Assembly (NCBI RefSeq): GCF_900114255.1
Contig: NZ_FOSL01000006.1
Coordinates: 1-64,000 of the forward strand
DNA from: Neomesorhizobium albiziae
GTDB lineage: Bacteria; Pseudomonadota; Alphaproteobacteria; Rhizobiales; Rhizobiaceae
Direction: 5' to 3'
Length of the DNA stretch: 64,000 nucleotides
Positions within the stretch are counted from its first letter, which is position 1; each line of letters begins with the position of its first letter. Below, piece by piece: positions 52,783-61,779 of this stretch. The notes below the pieces were generated by a model. It ran no database searches, was not told the origin of the DNA, and was given only the letters and a program-made list of their open reading frames with translations. The position numbers were made by a program, and so were the translations under genes.

Positions 52783-54084
52783 ATGAGCGGTGGACACTCG
52801 ACCTATACACCCACGACCGGCTTTGGAAAGTGGTTCGACGCGCGCATGCCCTTGCCGCGCCTCATCCACGATTCCTTCGTTTCCTATCCGGTGCCGCGCA
52901 ACCTGAACTATGCCTATACGTTCGGCGGCATTCTTTCGATCATGCTGGTCGCGCAGATCCTGACTGGCGTCGTGCTGGCCATGCACTATGCGGCCGACAC
53001 GACGCTCGCCTTCGGCTCGGTCGAGAAGATCATGCGCGACGTGAATTCGGGCTGGCTTCTGCGCTACCTGCATTCGAACGGCGCCTCGATGTTCTTCATC
53101 GCCGTCTATATCCATATCTTCCGCGGTCTCTACTATGGCTCCTACAAGGCGCCACGCGAACTGCTCTGGATCCTCGGCTGCATCATCTACCTGCTGATGA
53201 TGGCGACCGGTTTCATGGGCTACGTGCTGCCGTGGGGCCAGATGAGCGGCTGGGGCGCCACCGTCATCACCGGCTTCTTCACCGCCATACCGCTGGTCGG
53301 CACCTGGATCCAGGAGCTGCTGCTCGGCGGCTTCTCGGTCGACAATCCGACGCTGAACCGCTTCTTTGCGCTGCACTATCTGCTGCCATTCATGATCGCC
53401 GGCGTCGTCGTGCTGCACGTCTGGGCCTTGCATGTCGTTGGCCAAACCAACCCGACCGGCATCGAGGTGAAGTCGAAGACCGACACGGTGGCGTTCACGC
53501 CCTACGCGACCCTCAAGGACGCGTTCGCGATGATCCTGTTCCTCGCCTTCTTCGCCTATTTCGTCTTCTACATTCCGAACTATCTCGGCCACCCCGACAA
53601 CTACACGCAGTTCGATTCGCTGAAGACACCGGCCCACATCGTTCCGGAATGGTACTTCCTGCCGTTCTACGCGATCCTGCGCGCCATCACCTTCAACATC
53701 GGGCCGATCGATTCCAAGCTCGGCGGCGTGCTGGCCATGTTTGGCGCCATCGCGGTGCTGTTCGTGGTGCCATGGCTGGACACGTCGAAGGTGAAGTCGG
53801 CGCGTTACCGTCCATCCTACCGCGTCTTCTACTGGCTGTTCGCGATCAACGCGATTTTCCTCGGCTGGCTCGGCTCGAAACCGGCGGAAGGCTGGTACAT
53901 TCCGGCCATGCAGATTTCGACCCTCTACTACTTCGCCTTCTTCCTGGTGGTCATGCCCGTTCTTGGCCTGATCGAGACGCCGCGCAAAACGCCGAACTCG
54001 ATCACCGAGGCAGTGCTCGAAAAGAACCGTGGCGGCTCCGGCCACCTGGCTGGCGCCACGGCAGTACCGGAAACCAAAGGCTGA
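52783..54084 (+). CDS. petB: Cytochrome b subunit of cytochrome bc1
   Basis: A 433-residue eight-helix protein (ATG at 52783, GGGGAC upstream). Heme ligands are His pairs in the [22 protein letters not shown] and [20 protein letters not shown] regions (split), and the Qo motif [14 protein letters not shown] is intact. It is a separate gene, not part of a b-c1 polyprotein as in Bradyrhizobium fbcH. Spaced 22 bases from petA. Confidence 0.97.
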   Translation: MSGGHSTYTPTTGFGKWFDARMPLPRLIHDSFVSYPVPRNLNYAYTFGGILSIMLVAQILTGVVLAMHYAADTTLAFGSVEKIMRDVNSGWLLRYLHSNGASMFFIAVYIHIFRGLYYGSYKAPRELLWILGCIIYLLMMATGFMGYVLPWGQMSGWGATVITGFFTAIPLVGTWIQELLLGGFSVDNPTLNRFFALHYLLPFMIAGVVVLHVWALHVVGQTNPTGIEVKSKTDTVAFTPYATLKDAFAMILFLAFFAYFVFYIPNYLGHPDNYTQFDSLKTPAHIVPEWYFLPFYAILRAITFNIGPIDSKLGGVLAMFGAIAVLFVVPWLDTSKVKSARYRPSYRVFYWLFAINAIFLGWLGSKPAEGWYIPAMQISTLYYFAFFLVVMPVLGLIETPRKTPNSITEAVLEKNRGGSGHLAGATAVPETKG

Positions 54085-54115
54085 GACAGAAGAGAATCTT
54101 GAAAGGAATTTTCGC

Positions 54116-54979
54116 ATGAAAAAGATTCTCGCCTGCCTTGTAGCAGCCGGCCTGTTCGCCTTGGCTGGCGCCGGCATCGCCTTCGCGCAGGAAGAAGCGG
54201 CCCACGAGGCCGAGCCGACGCACTTCCCGATCCACAAGCCGAAGCAGGAAGACTGGTCATTTGCCGGGCCGTTCGGCAAATATGACAAGGGACAGTTGCA
54301 GCGCGGCCTGAAGGTCTACAAGGAAGTCTGCGCGGCCTGCCACTCGATGAACCTGGTGCCGTTCCGCACACTGGGCGAGCTCGGCTATTCCGATGCGCAG
54401 GTCAAGGCGTTTGCTGCCGAATACACCGTCCAGGACGGCCCCAACGCCGATGGCGAGATGTTCGAGCGTCCCGGCATCCCGTCGGACTACTTCCCTTCGC
54501 CGTTCCCCAATAAGGAAGCAGCCGCTGCCGCCAACGGCGGCGCCGTGCCGCCGGATTTCTCGCTGATCGCCAAGGCGCGCGGCGTCGAGCGTGGCTTCCC
54601 GACCTTCGTCTTCGACATCTTTACGCAGTATGCCGAAAACGGCCCGGACTATATCCATTCGCTGCTAACCGGCTATGACGAGCAGCCGCCGGCCGGCATG
54701 GAGATCGCCGAAGGCACGCATTACAACCCGTACTTCATCGCTGGAAAGTCGCTGGCGATGGCAAAGCCGCTGTCCGACGACCAGGTCACCTACGATGACG
54801 GTTCGCCGCAGACGGTCGACCAGTATGCCCGCGACGTCACGGCCTTCCTCATGTGGGCCGCCGAGCCGCATCTGGAGACGCGCAAGCAGACCGGCTTCGG
54901 CGTGATGGTGTTCCTGGTTCTGTTTGCCGGGCTCGTCTATCTCACCAAGCGCAAGGTCTGGGCCGACATCCCGCACTGA
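54116..54979 (+). CDS. petC: Cytochrome c1 subunit of cytochrome bc1
   Basis: A 287-residue protein (ATG at 54116, AAAGGA eight bases upstream). Signal peptide ends near FAQ-EE; the heme c motif is CAACH (Cys72, Cys75, His76), the axial Met lies in the region MAKPLSDDQ, and a C-terminal helix (about 258-275) with KRKVW anchors it. Completes the bc1 complex with petA and petB. A strong terminator follows. Confidence 0.97.
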   Translation: MKKILACLVAAGLFALAGAGIAFAQEEAAHEAEPTHFPIHKPKQEDWSFAGPFGKYDKGQLQRGLKVYKEVCAACHSMNLVPFRTLGELGYSDAQVKAFAAEYTVQDGPNADGEMFERPGIPSDYFPSPFPNKEAAAAANGGAVPPDFSLIAKARGVERGFPTFVFDIFTQYAENGPDYIHSLLTGYDEQPPAGMEIAEGTHYNPYFIAGKSLAMAKPLSDDQVTYDDGSPQTVDQYARDVTAFLMWAAEPHLETRKQTGFGVMVFLVLFAGLVYLTKRKVWADIPH

Positions 54980-55003
54980 GCGGGCATGCGACGGAATTGA
55001 AGC

Positions 55004-55025
55004 GGGCGCCGAAAGGCGCCCTTTT
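55004..55025 (+). terminator. Intrinsic terminator of petABC
   Basis: A 7-bp GC stem (GGGCGCC/GGCGCCC) with a GAAA loop, followed by TTTT. GNRA loops make this a stable terminator. It separates petABC from apt. Confidence 0.85.
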
Positions 55026-55073
55026 CATTTGCCGCGCGGCAGGCCAGAACTAGACGGTAACGGGAACCGATTC

Positions 55074-55619
55074 ATGAAATCCTCGCTCGAAGAGACGTTG
55101 CTTTCCGCCATCCGGACGATTCCAGACTATCCGAAGCCGGGCATCCTTTTTCGCGACATCACCACGCTGCTTGGCAATGCGCGCGCCTTCCGCCGCGCCA
55201 TCGACGAGCTGGTGCATCCTTATGCCGGCCAGAAGATCGATAAGATCGCCGGCATCGAGGCGCGCGGCTTCATCCTGGGCGGCGCCATTGCGCACCAGCT
55301 TTCGGCCGGCTTCATCCCCATTCGCAAGAAAGGCAAGCTGCCGCATGAAACGGTGCGCGTCGCCTACAGCCTGGAATACGGACTGGACGAGATGGAGATG
55401 CACAAGGATGCGGTCACGCCGGGCGAGAAGGTGATCCTCGTTGATGACCTGATCGCGACCGGCGGCACCGCCGAGGGCGCCACGAAGCTGTTGCGCCAGA
55501 TGGGAGCGGATATCGTCGCCGCCTGCTTCGTCATAGACCTGCCCGATCTCGGCGGCCGTTCGAAGCTGGAAGCGCTGGGCGTCGATGTCCGTACGCTGAT
55601 CGCCTTCGAGGGGCATTGA
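55074..55619 (+). CDS. apt: Adenine phosphoribosyltransferase
   Basis: A 181-residue purine salvage enzyme making AMP from adenine and PRPP. The PRPP-binding loop is [20 protein letters not shown] (Asp-Asp pair, GGT), with [10 protein letters not shown] and the [16 protein letters not shown] base-binding region ahead of it. Length is normal. It lies 94 bases after petC but behind the terminator, so it has its own promoter or partial read-through. Confidence 0.96.
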   Translation: MKSSLEETLLSAIRTIPDYPKPGILFRDITTLLGNARAFRRAIDELVHPYAGQKIDKIAGIEARGFILGGAIAHQLSAGFIPIRKKGKLPHETVRVAYSLEYGLDEMEMHKDAVTPGEKVILVDDLIATGGTAEGATKLLRQMGADIVAACFVIDLPDLGGRSKLEALGVDVRTLIAFEGH

Positions 55620-55620
55620 G

Positions 55621-55696
55621 GTGAATGGTGAATAGTGAGTAGTGAATAGCAGGCAAAGATGGCTTGCCCCAATACGGTTGCCTATTCACCATTCAC
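55621..55696. repeat. Long inverted repeat between apt and the MaoC gene
   Basis: A perfect 15-bp inverted repeat (55621-55635 and 55682-55696, GTGAATGGTGAATAG and its complement) is separated by 46 bases that include further GTGAATAG/GTGAGTAG direct repeats and a GGCAA/TTGCC hairpin. GTGAATxG repeats recur in Mesorhizobium intergenic regions, from memory. The right arm overlaps the stop of the convergent gene. Probably a bidirectional terminator. Confidence 0.6.
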
Positions 55697-56166
55697 CATT
55701 CCACCTGCACCAGCACCGCGCTTTCGAATTCCAGCACCTTGTCACCGGAAGAATCGAGAGCTTCGGCGCGAATGCTGAGCAGCCGCCAGCCCGGCCGTGA
55801 GGCGATCGGGCGATGGGCGACGCCAGTGCGCGTGAAGGTGATCGTCTCGCCGGCATAGACCGGCTTCAGCCATCTCAGATTCTTGAAGCCGGGTGAGGGT
55901 CCAAAGACCGGCAGCGGACCGGGGCCGGTCCAGCGCCTGCCTTCGGTCTCCATGCGGGTTGCGAGATTGTACTTCATCCATGTCGAGGCGGTGTGCCAGC
56001 CTGACGCGCAGAGCCTTCCGAAGACGCTTTTCTTTGCCGCTTCCTCGTCCACATGAAAGGGCTGCGGGTCGTACTTCCTGGCGAAAGCCTTGATCGCCTC
56101 AGGCTCGAACTTGTGCGATCCAAGCATGACGGTGACGCCAATACCGAAGAACTCGTCGAGGGTCAT
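55693..56166 (-). CDS. MaoC-fold dehydratase, copy 1
   Basis: A 157-residue hotdog-fold protein with the R-hydratase signature: YDPQPFHVDEEAAKKSVFGRLCASGWHTAS, containing the Asp and His active residues. Members hydrate (R)-enoyl-CoA or act as thioester hydrolases. Its start overlaps the stop of the second MaoC gene by four bases (ATGA), so they are coupled, presumably as a heterodimer or two subunits. Substrate unknown. Confidence 0.88.
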   Translation of the reverse strand: MTLDEFFGIGVTVMLGSHKFEPEAIKAFARKYDPQPFHVDEEAAKKSVFGRLCASGWHTASTWMKYNLATRMETEGRRWTGPGPLPVFGPSPGFKNLRWLKPVYAGETITFTRTGVAHRPIASRPGWRLLSIRAEALDSSGDKVLEFESAVLVQVEW

Positions 56167-56630
56167 GCCCCACCTACGGCGTCACGGGACAGAAACATGC
56201 CGGTGTTTTCCAGTTCGAGCACCGTTTCGCCGCGCTGGTTGGAAAGCTCGCTTTTTACCGTGATGAAGCCCAGGCCAGGCTTCGACTTCGACATGCGCTT
56301 TGCCAGAACGGTGCTTTTGCCTGTCAGCGTGTCGCCTGCCAGCACCGGCTTCTTCCAGCGCACATAGTCCAGGCCCGGCGACCCCTGCGAGGTGGAATCC
56401 AGCAGGAAGCCGTCGCACATCAACCGCATGAACATCGAGCAGGTGTGCCAGCCGGAGGCCGAGAGGCCGCCAAGGATGCTTGCCCTGCCGGCTTCCTCGT
56501 CCAGATGCATCGGTTGCGCATCAAACTCACCGGCGAATTCGACGATCTCCTCGGCGGTGACCAGTTTCGATCCCAGCGCGATCGAGCCACCCTCAATGAA
56601 ATCCTCGAATGCCCATTTCTTGCCGGTCAT
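56163..56630 (-). CDS. MaoC-fold dehydratase, copy 2
   Basis: A 155-residue hotdog-fold protein starting MTGKKWAF (AGGA eight bases upstream); an alternative ATG at 56663 has no ribosome site. The active-site signature FDAQPMHLDEEAGRASILGGLSASGWHT matches the neighbour. About a third of residues are shared with copy 1 in the signature region. Upstream gene of the pair. Confidence 0.88.
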   Translation of the reverse strand: MTGKKWAFEDFIEGGSIALGSKLVTAEEIVEFAGEFDAQPMHLDEEAGRASILGGLSASGWHTCSMFMRLMCDGFLLDSTSQGSPGLDYVRWKKPVLAGDTLTGKSTVLAKRMSKSKPGLGFITVKSELSNQRGETVLELENTGMFLSRDAVGGA

Positions 56631-56740
56631 CGCTGAATCCTGTTCATGCTTGAACGACACCATGGCGGCTTAAACCCGCATCCGCAAGCCGGCAAATGGC
56701 CAGTGTCATCGGGCCAGCCGGCCTTCCACGGAAGAAGGCC

Positions 56741-57715
56741 CTACAGCCAGCCGCGCCGTTTGAAATAGAGAAACGGGAGGATGGCCGAGACAAGCATCAC
56801 CGCTAGCGCGAAGGGATAGCCGAGCATCCATTTGAGTTCCGGCATGATATCGAAGTTCATGCCGTAGATGGAGGCGACCAGTGTCGGCGGCAGGAACACC
56901 ACAGCGGCCACTGAGAAAATCTTGATGATACCGTTCTGCTCGATGTTGATCATACCAAGTGTCGCGTCGAGCAGGAAGGTCACCTTCTGCGACAGGAAGG
57001 TCACATGGTCGGTCAGGGACAGCACGTCACGGCTCAGCGTCTTGACGCGGGCGCGCAGGTCCTTGCCGTTCTTCTCTGTCGCCATGACATGGCCAAGGAA
57101 ACCCGAAAGCCGCTGCAGCGAGACCAGGCTTTCGCGCAGGTTCGAGGCCAGATCTTCCTTGCGGCCGATCTGCTGCAGGATTTGCTTGAAATCGCGGTCG
57201 CGCTTCGTTGACTTGGTCTCGGACGACTGGAAAATGCCGCGCGAAACCTCGTCGATGTCCCGCCCGGCGCGCTCGATGATGTCGGCGAGGCGGTCGACGA
57301 TCGCTTCCAGCAAATTGATCAGGATGCTCTCGCCGTTGGTGCAACCGGTCGAAACCTTTTCGGCGCGCATTGGGAAGGTCTGGAAAGCGCGTGGTTCATG
57401 ATAACGCACGGTCACCAGCCGGTTTCCCGCCAGCACGAAGGTGACCGGCGACATCACCGGGTCGTCGCCTTCGGTATGTGCCGGCAGCGTGGCGGTCATG
57501 AAATAGGCGCCGTCCTCGACATAGAGGCGGCTTGAGATCTCGATCTCCTCCATCTCCTCGCGTGTCGGAATGCCGACGCCGATCCAGCTCTCGATGGCGG
57601 CTTCTTCTTCCCTGGTTGGAACCAAAAGGTCGGCCCAGACGACCTGTTCGCGATTTTGCAGAAGGTCGTCCACCAAACGCAGCCGGCCATTGTCCACGAC
57701 GAAGGCTTTGATCAT
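56741..57715 (-). CDS. corA: CorA magnesium/cobalt transporter
   Basis: A 324-residue CorA family protein: large N-terminal cytosolic funnel (1-255), then two helices with the YGMNF signature at the end of the first and an acidic-aromatic loop MPELKW before the second; the end is KRRGW, basic. It would form a pentameric channel for Mg2+ and other divalent cations. Length and topology are normal. Confidence 0.95.
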   Translation of the reverse strand: MIKAFVVDNGRLRLVDDLLQNREQVVWADLLVPTREEEAAIESWIGVGIPTREEMEEIEISSRLYVEDGAYFMTATLPAHTEGDDPVMSPVTFVLAGNRLVTVRYHEPRAFQTFPMRAEKVSTGCTNGESILINLLEAIVDRLADIIERAGRDIDEVSRGIFQSSETKSTKRDRDFKQILQQIGRKEDLASNLRESLVSLQRLSGFLGHVMATEKNGKDLRARVKTLSRDVLSLTDHVTFLSQKVTFLLDATLGMINIEQNGIIKIFSVAAVVFLPPTLVASIYGMNFDIMPELKWMLGYPFALAVMLVSAILPFLYFKRRGWL

Positions 57716-57865
57716 CGCCGGTCTCCTTGTCTGGAGTCACTGTTGCGCCCGTGCAGGGCGCGGTTGAAGCGGATTGCGCGGGATGGACGGTCTTCGAAGG
57801 GAGGATGAGAATCGCGCGCCGACGCCCCATAGACCCGGCGGCAGATGCGGTCAAGGCGCAGGATT

Positions 57866-57885
57866 GGCGCACCGGCAGGTGCGCC
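57866..57885. terminator. Hairpin downstream of the heme peroxidase gene
   Basis: A perfect 8-bp GC stem (GGCGCACC/GGTGCGCC) with a GGCA loop lies 41 bases past the peroxidase stop in the 210-base gap to corA. There is no T-run. Possible terminator for the leftward peroxidase transcript. Confidence 0.4.
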
Positions 57886-57925
57886 TCACCCCGCGCCTTG
57901 CGCGAAAGGACCGCAGGCTTCGCGT

Positions 57926-59509
57926 TCAGTCGCCGAGCGGGTTGATGTCGTCCACAAAGCGCAGCAAGTCGACAAAGGTGAAGTCGCCGGCCTTTGCAGA
58001 GGGCAGCGTCGGTTTCCAGTTTTTCACCTTCCACAGGAAGGAATTCTGGTCGCCATGAATGAGGCCGACGAACACTTCCGCGATGATGGTTGCTCCGACC
58101 GGACCTAGCAGCTCGCCATTCTGGCGGACTTTCGCTTCCTTGAGAATGTAGTACCAGAGCGGGGTGGCCTTATCGAGGCCTTGCTGCTTGGCTACCGCAC
58201 CGTCCGTCGAGCCATCCGAGTCGGAGGCGATCTCCGCCGGCGTCAGCGGATTCTTGATTTTCATGTGTGTGGCCACGTCCTGGCCGGACGGCAGGCCGAG
58301 ATTGACGCCACGCTTCAGGTTGCGGAACGCGAGGATCTTCATCACGCCGGTTTGGCCCGGCAGGTCGCTCAGCGATGACGCGAGATACGGGTCGATTTTG
58401 CGCGAAGGCGTCGTGACGACCGGCGCCCCGCCGCTGTTGCCCAATTCGTAGAAGCGCCGCCAGTCGATGATCCAGTTGGAGGGCAGCGTCGGGAAGCCGC
58501 CACCGCCACCCGCCGCGAGATCGCCAAAGATCTGTCCCGATAGGCCTGAGAACAGGAAGAACAGGGAAAAGTCCTGCGGCGTGTTGAACACCTTGTTGTG
58601 CGTGTAGCGCTGGCGCACCATCGAATGGCCGATCCGGTAGGCAGCGGCGGAGAATTCCACCGGCATATAGGGCACTTTCTTGAAGCGGTAGAATTTGCGC
58701 CCGTCGTGCAGGATTTTCTTGACGATGCCCTTTCCAGCCAGCCGCTCGACCCAGTCATGCAGCACGATCCACTGATGATGCCATGTGACGATGCGCCGGG
58801 CTTCGGCGAAGAGGTCGGGCGGCGGATTGGGGCCCGCCGCCAGCATGTCGCAGACCTTGTTGTGGAATTTCAGCATGGCCAGGTGCGTCTGGGAGACGAG
58901 AAGGTTCTCGTCGTTGCGGTGGTCGCCGATCAGCGCGAAACCCTCGGGGCTGCGCGGCAGGTCATTGCGGAATTCGCCCTCGCCGGTGTTGACATTCTTG
59001 CCGATCAGGAATTTCGGCCCGTGCTTGTTTCCCGCGTCCGGATTGCGCGCATACAGGTGAGGACTGCCGTCCAGACCAAGGCCGTAGAGGCAGTCGAGGT
59101 CGACGCTTGGCGTGCGGAAGTTCTCGATGCCCAGCGGATCCTTCTCCTTGTCACCCAAAGAGGTCAGGTCGAGCGTGATGTCGTGGTCGATGAATTGGCC
59201 GAGATAGGTGAAGCCGGCGGGAATGTTGGGATTGTTGCCTGCGGCGATGTTGGGATTGTTGTCGACCATGGCGTTGGCCAAGGCCTGCAGTTTCGCGTCG
59301 CTGACATTGAGCGGGGGAAGTTTCGGAAACATCCGCCCGAACATGCCGGGATCCTTGTTGCCGGATAGCGCGTCGAGCAGTGCACGGGTGGGATGGCGAC
59401 CGGCAACGCCGTGACCGGGGGTCGTCTTGACGGCGTCCGCGGTTTTCTCAAGTGACGCGACTTTCGCGGCAAACGCCGCTGCGGGAGATTCTTTAGGCTT
59501 CAGTGACAT
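57926..59509 (-). CDS. Animal-type heme peroxidase family protein
   Basis: A 527-residue protein of the peroxidase-cyclooxygenase superfamily, known mainly from animals. The distal site is LGQFIDHDITLD (His109), and the proximal heme ligand is in AAYRIGHSMVRQRY, about 200 residues later. Calcium-site-like residues follow the distal His. There is no signal peptide. A tandem octapeptide NNPNIAAG/NNPNIPAG lies at 84-99. Such bacterial peroxidases have been seen in a few alphaproteobacteria and cyanobacteria; substrate unknown. A ribosome site (GTAGGAG) precedes the start. Confidence 0.9.
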   Translation of the reverse strand: MSLKPKESPAAAFAAKVASLEKTADAVKTTPGHGVAGRHPTRALLDALSGNKDPGMFGRMFPKLPPLNVSDAKLQALANAMVDNNPNIAAGNNPNIPAGFTYLGQFIDHDITLDLTSLGDKEKDPLGIENFRTPSVDLDCLYGLGLDGSPHLYARNPDAGNKHGPKFLIGKNVNTGEGEFRNDLPRSPEGFALIGDHRNDENLLVSQTHLAMLKFHNKVCDMLAAGPNPPPDLFAEARRIVTWHHQWIVLHDWVERLAGKGIVKKILHDGRKFYRFKKVPYMPVEFSAAAYRIGHSMVRQRYTHNKVFNTPQDFSLFFLFSGLSGQIFGDLAAGGGGGFPTLPSNWIIDWRRFYELGNSGGAPVVTTPSRKIDPYLASSLSDLPGQTGVMKILAFRNLKRGVNLGLPSGQDVATHMKIKNPLTPAEIASDSDGSTDGAVAKQQGLDKATPLWYYILKEAKVRQNGELLGPVGATIIAEVFVGLIHGDQNSFLWKVKNWKPTLPSAKAGDFTFVDLLRFVDDINPLGD

Positions 59510-59883
59510 GGCAAACTCCTACGATCGTATCGGAGCCCGATTGGACCGATACTTTGGGAATGCCCCTCGTTCAGAAGCTAATGCAATGTTTGCAAGAACA
59601 GCGGCTCAAGGAAAAGTTCTCTTGAATCTAGGCTGTCGTCTTTTTTGTTTTACGCGCCATGATGCAGTCTTCCGCGACAATATTCAATGATGTTGTATGA
59701 TTTACCTATGACGATTTGTTCTTGTGGTTCACAATGGGCTGAATGCAGGTTCCGAAATCGCCAAAGAGAACAGCACTTTGCTTTGCAAGCACATGGCGCT
59801 CACTTGCATTTGAAATGCGAGGCTGGAAGGTTGGCCGCGGCGACAAGCCGGAGCCAATTGCATCGGAAAATGGCCCTCGCCAA
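59510..59883 (-). promoter_or_regulatory. Peroxidase 5' region with palindrome (59527-59552)
   Basis: These 374 bases hold no gene. They are AT-richer than the surroundings and form the upstream region of the peroxidase. A perfect 7-bp inverted repeat GTATCGG-N12-CCGATAC (59527-59533 and 59546-59552) sits 17-43 bases in front of the start codon. Its location between promoter and start suits a repressor or an RNA hairpin that affects the ribosome site. The downstream (leftward) side is the end of ychF. Confidence 0.4.
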
Positions 59884-60987
59884 CTAGGTGTTGAACTTGA
59901 ACAGCATCACGTCGCCATCCTGCACCACATATTCCTTACCTTCGTCGCGCGCCTTGCCGGCCTCCTTGGCCGCCACTTCGCCGCCCAGCGTGATGAAGTC
60001 GTTGTAGGCAATGGTCTGGGCCCGGATGAAGCCGCGCTCGAAGTCGGTGTGGATGACACCCGCCGCCGCGGGGGCCTTGGTGCCGCGCTCGATGGTCCAG
60101 GCGCGCGTTTCCTTGGGGCCGGCGGTGAAATAGGTGATCAGGTGCAACAGGTCGTAGCCGGCGCGGATCAGCTTGTCGAGGCCGGGTTCCTCCAATCCCA
60201 TGGACGCCAGGAATTCCAGTTCCTCGGCATCGGGGAGCTGCGCCACTTCGGCCTCGATCGCGGCCGAGATGACCACAGTGCCGGCGCCTTGCGCCTCGGC
60301 CATCTTCTCCACTGCCTCGGTGTGTTCGTTGCCGGTGGCGGCATCGGCCTCCGCGACGTTGCAGACATAGAGCACCGGATGCGAGGTCAGGAGGTTGAGC
60401 CCCTTCAGGATGGCAAGTTCCTCGTGGGCGATGCCTTTCAGGAGCACGCGCGCCGGCTTGCCGTCCTGCAGCAGGGCCAGCGCCTTCTCCATCATCGGCA
60501 GGACGGTGGTGGCTTCCTTGTCCTTGCCGCCGGCGCGCTTGCGGATCTGCACGATGCGGCGTTCCAGGCTTTCGAGGTCGGCCAGCATCAGTTCGGTCTC
60601 GACCGTCTCGGCGTCGGCGACGGGGTCGATGCGGCCTTCGACATGGGTGATGTCGTCATCCTCGAAGCAACGCAGCACATGCACGATGGCGTCGACCTCG
60701 CGGATGTTGGCGAGGAACTGGTTGCCCAGTCCTTCGCCCTTCGAGGCGCCGCGCACCAGGCCGGCGATGTCGACGAAGGAAATGCGCGTCGGGATGATCT
60801 CTTTCGACTTGGCGATCGCGGCGATCTTTTGCAGGCGCGGATCCGGCACCGCCACCTCGCCGGTGTTCGGCTCGATGGTGCAGAACGGATAGTTGGCCGC
60901 CTGCGCGGCAGCGGTGCGCGTCAGCGCGTTGAAAAGCGTCGATTTGCCAACGTTGGGCAGCCCAACGATGCCGCATTTGAAACCCAT
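59884..60987 (-). CDS. ychF: Redox-regulated ATPase YchF
   Basis: A 367-residue Obg-like P-loop protein: GLPNVGKST G1 motif, FCTIEPNTGEV, DIAGLVRGASKGEGLGNQFL, NVAE in place of the NKxD G4 motif (hence ATP preference), and a C-terminal TGS domain ending in the VVQDGDVMLFKFN strand. Ribosome-associated, affects translation and oxidative-stress response. Its start lies 12 bases downstream of the PIN toxin stop. Normally follows pth directly in rhizobia. Confidence 0.96.
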   Translation of the reverse strand: MGFKCGIVGLPNVGKSTLFNALTRTAAAQAANYPFCTIEPNTGEVAVPDPRLQKIAAIAKSKEIIPTRISFVDIAGLVRGASKGEGLGNQFLANIREVDAIVHVLRCFEDDDITHVEGRIDPVADAETVETELMLADLESLERRIVQIRKRAGGKDKEATTVLPMMEKALALLQDGKPARVLLKGIAHEELAILKGLNLLTSHPVLYVCNVAEADAATGNEHTEAVEKMAEAQGAGTVVISAAIEAEVAQLPDAEELEFLASMGLEEPGLDKLIRAGYDLLHLITYFTAGPKETRAWTIERGTKAPAAAGVIHTDFERGFIRAQTIAYNDFITLGGEVAAKEAGKARDEGKEYVVQDGDVMLFKFNT

Positions 60988-60999
60988 GGTCTTCAAGTC

Positions 61000-61449
61000 C
61001 TATCGGGAAAGGAGAATTTGCTCAGGGCTATGGGCGAAAGGGTCGACGATCGTCAAGCCTTGGATTGTCTGGCCGTTCTGCAAATCCTCGGAAAGGAAGT
61101 GGGTGCAGCCGAGATCGACGGCCGAAGCGAGCAGCAGGCAGTCCCACCAGGAGAAGGAGGTTTTCAGTCGGATGGTTCGTGCAGTGGCGACGATCTGCAG
61201 GTCAATCGAACTCGTTCCGAGAAAGCTCAGTTCATCGACTTCGGCGAAAATCGACGCTGCTGACAGGTCCTGCCTCTTGCGAAGCATCACATTCGTCACT
61301 TCGTTGAGCACCTGCAGATTGGTGCAGGCGATATCCCTTCTGACGATTTCACGCAGCCAGCGTAGTGCCGTCTCCACCTTATCGGTCAGGTTCCGGTCGC
61401 GCGTGTAGAGCAGGACATTGCTGTCGACGAAGAACTTAGCGGCGGGCAT
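61000..61449 (-). CDS. PIN-domain toxin, second VapC-like
   Basis: A 149-residue PIN-domain protein. Active-site acids: Asp in FFVDSNVLLYTRD, Glu in QVLNEVTNV, Asp in SFSWWDCLLLASA and the acidic pair FLSEDLQNG. All are present, so RNase activity is likely. The ATG at 61449 overlaps the antitoxin gene by 14 bases. It belongs to the AF_0591/VapC-type subgroup with the WWD motif. It stands only 12 bases ahead of ychF. Confidence 0.9.
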   Translation of the reverse strand: MPAAKFFVDSNVLLYTRDRNLTDKVETALRWLREIVRRDIACTNLQVLNEVTNVMLRKRQDLSAASIFAEVDELSFLGTSSIDLQIVATARTIRLKTSFSWWDCLLLASAVDLGCTHFLSEDLQNGQTIQGLTIVDPFAHSPEQILLSR

Positions 61450-61693
61450 TTCGTTCTTCGGCCGTCGGCATCCGTCCATTCTCGGAAATATTCAGTTTGG
61501 GTCCTGCGAAGAACCGTTCAAGAGCCTCGAGTCGGCGTTTTCGCGCCTCTTCCTCGGTGTTGTCGGGCTCTTCGCGGGAAGGCTGCCGCAGGCGGTCGGC
61601 TATGTACCTGGATACGCTCTTCCCCGCCTTGGCCGCTTCGATGCGCGTCGTGCGATGAAGTTCGTCGTCCATCGATATGGTCACATTCTTCAT
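61436..61693 (-). CDS. Ribbon-helix-helix antitoxin of the second PIN toxin
   Basis: An 85-residue protein: VTISMDDELHRTTRIEAAKAGKSVSRYIADRLRQ (split) forms a CopG/Arc-type ribbon-helix-helix DNA-binding domain, the rest (RKRRLEALERFFAGPKLNISENGRMPTAEERNARR) is a basic tail for toxin binding. It starts at 61693, 86 bases after the pth stop. Toxin-antitoxin identity rests on the domain pair and overlap. Confidence 0.88.
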   Translation of the reverse strand: MKNVTISMDDELHRTTRIEAAKAGKSVSRYIADRLRQPSREEPDNTEEEARKRRLEALERFFAGPKLNISENGRMPTAEERNARR

Positions 61694-61779
61694 TTCCACG
61701 ACCTCACGAAAACACGAAGTTCGTGTCAATTTAATGCGCCGTCTGCCGGACATCAAGATTGCCTTGCAGACGATGTGCA

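Noticed and set aside
52729-54288. A 519-codon minus-strand frame opposite petB
   Set aside because: Antisense of a well-defined cytochrome b gene.
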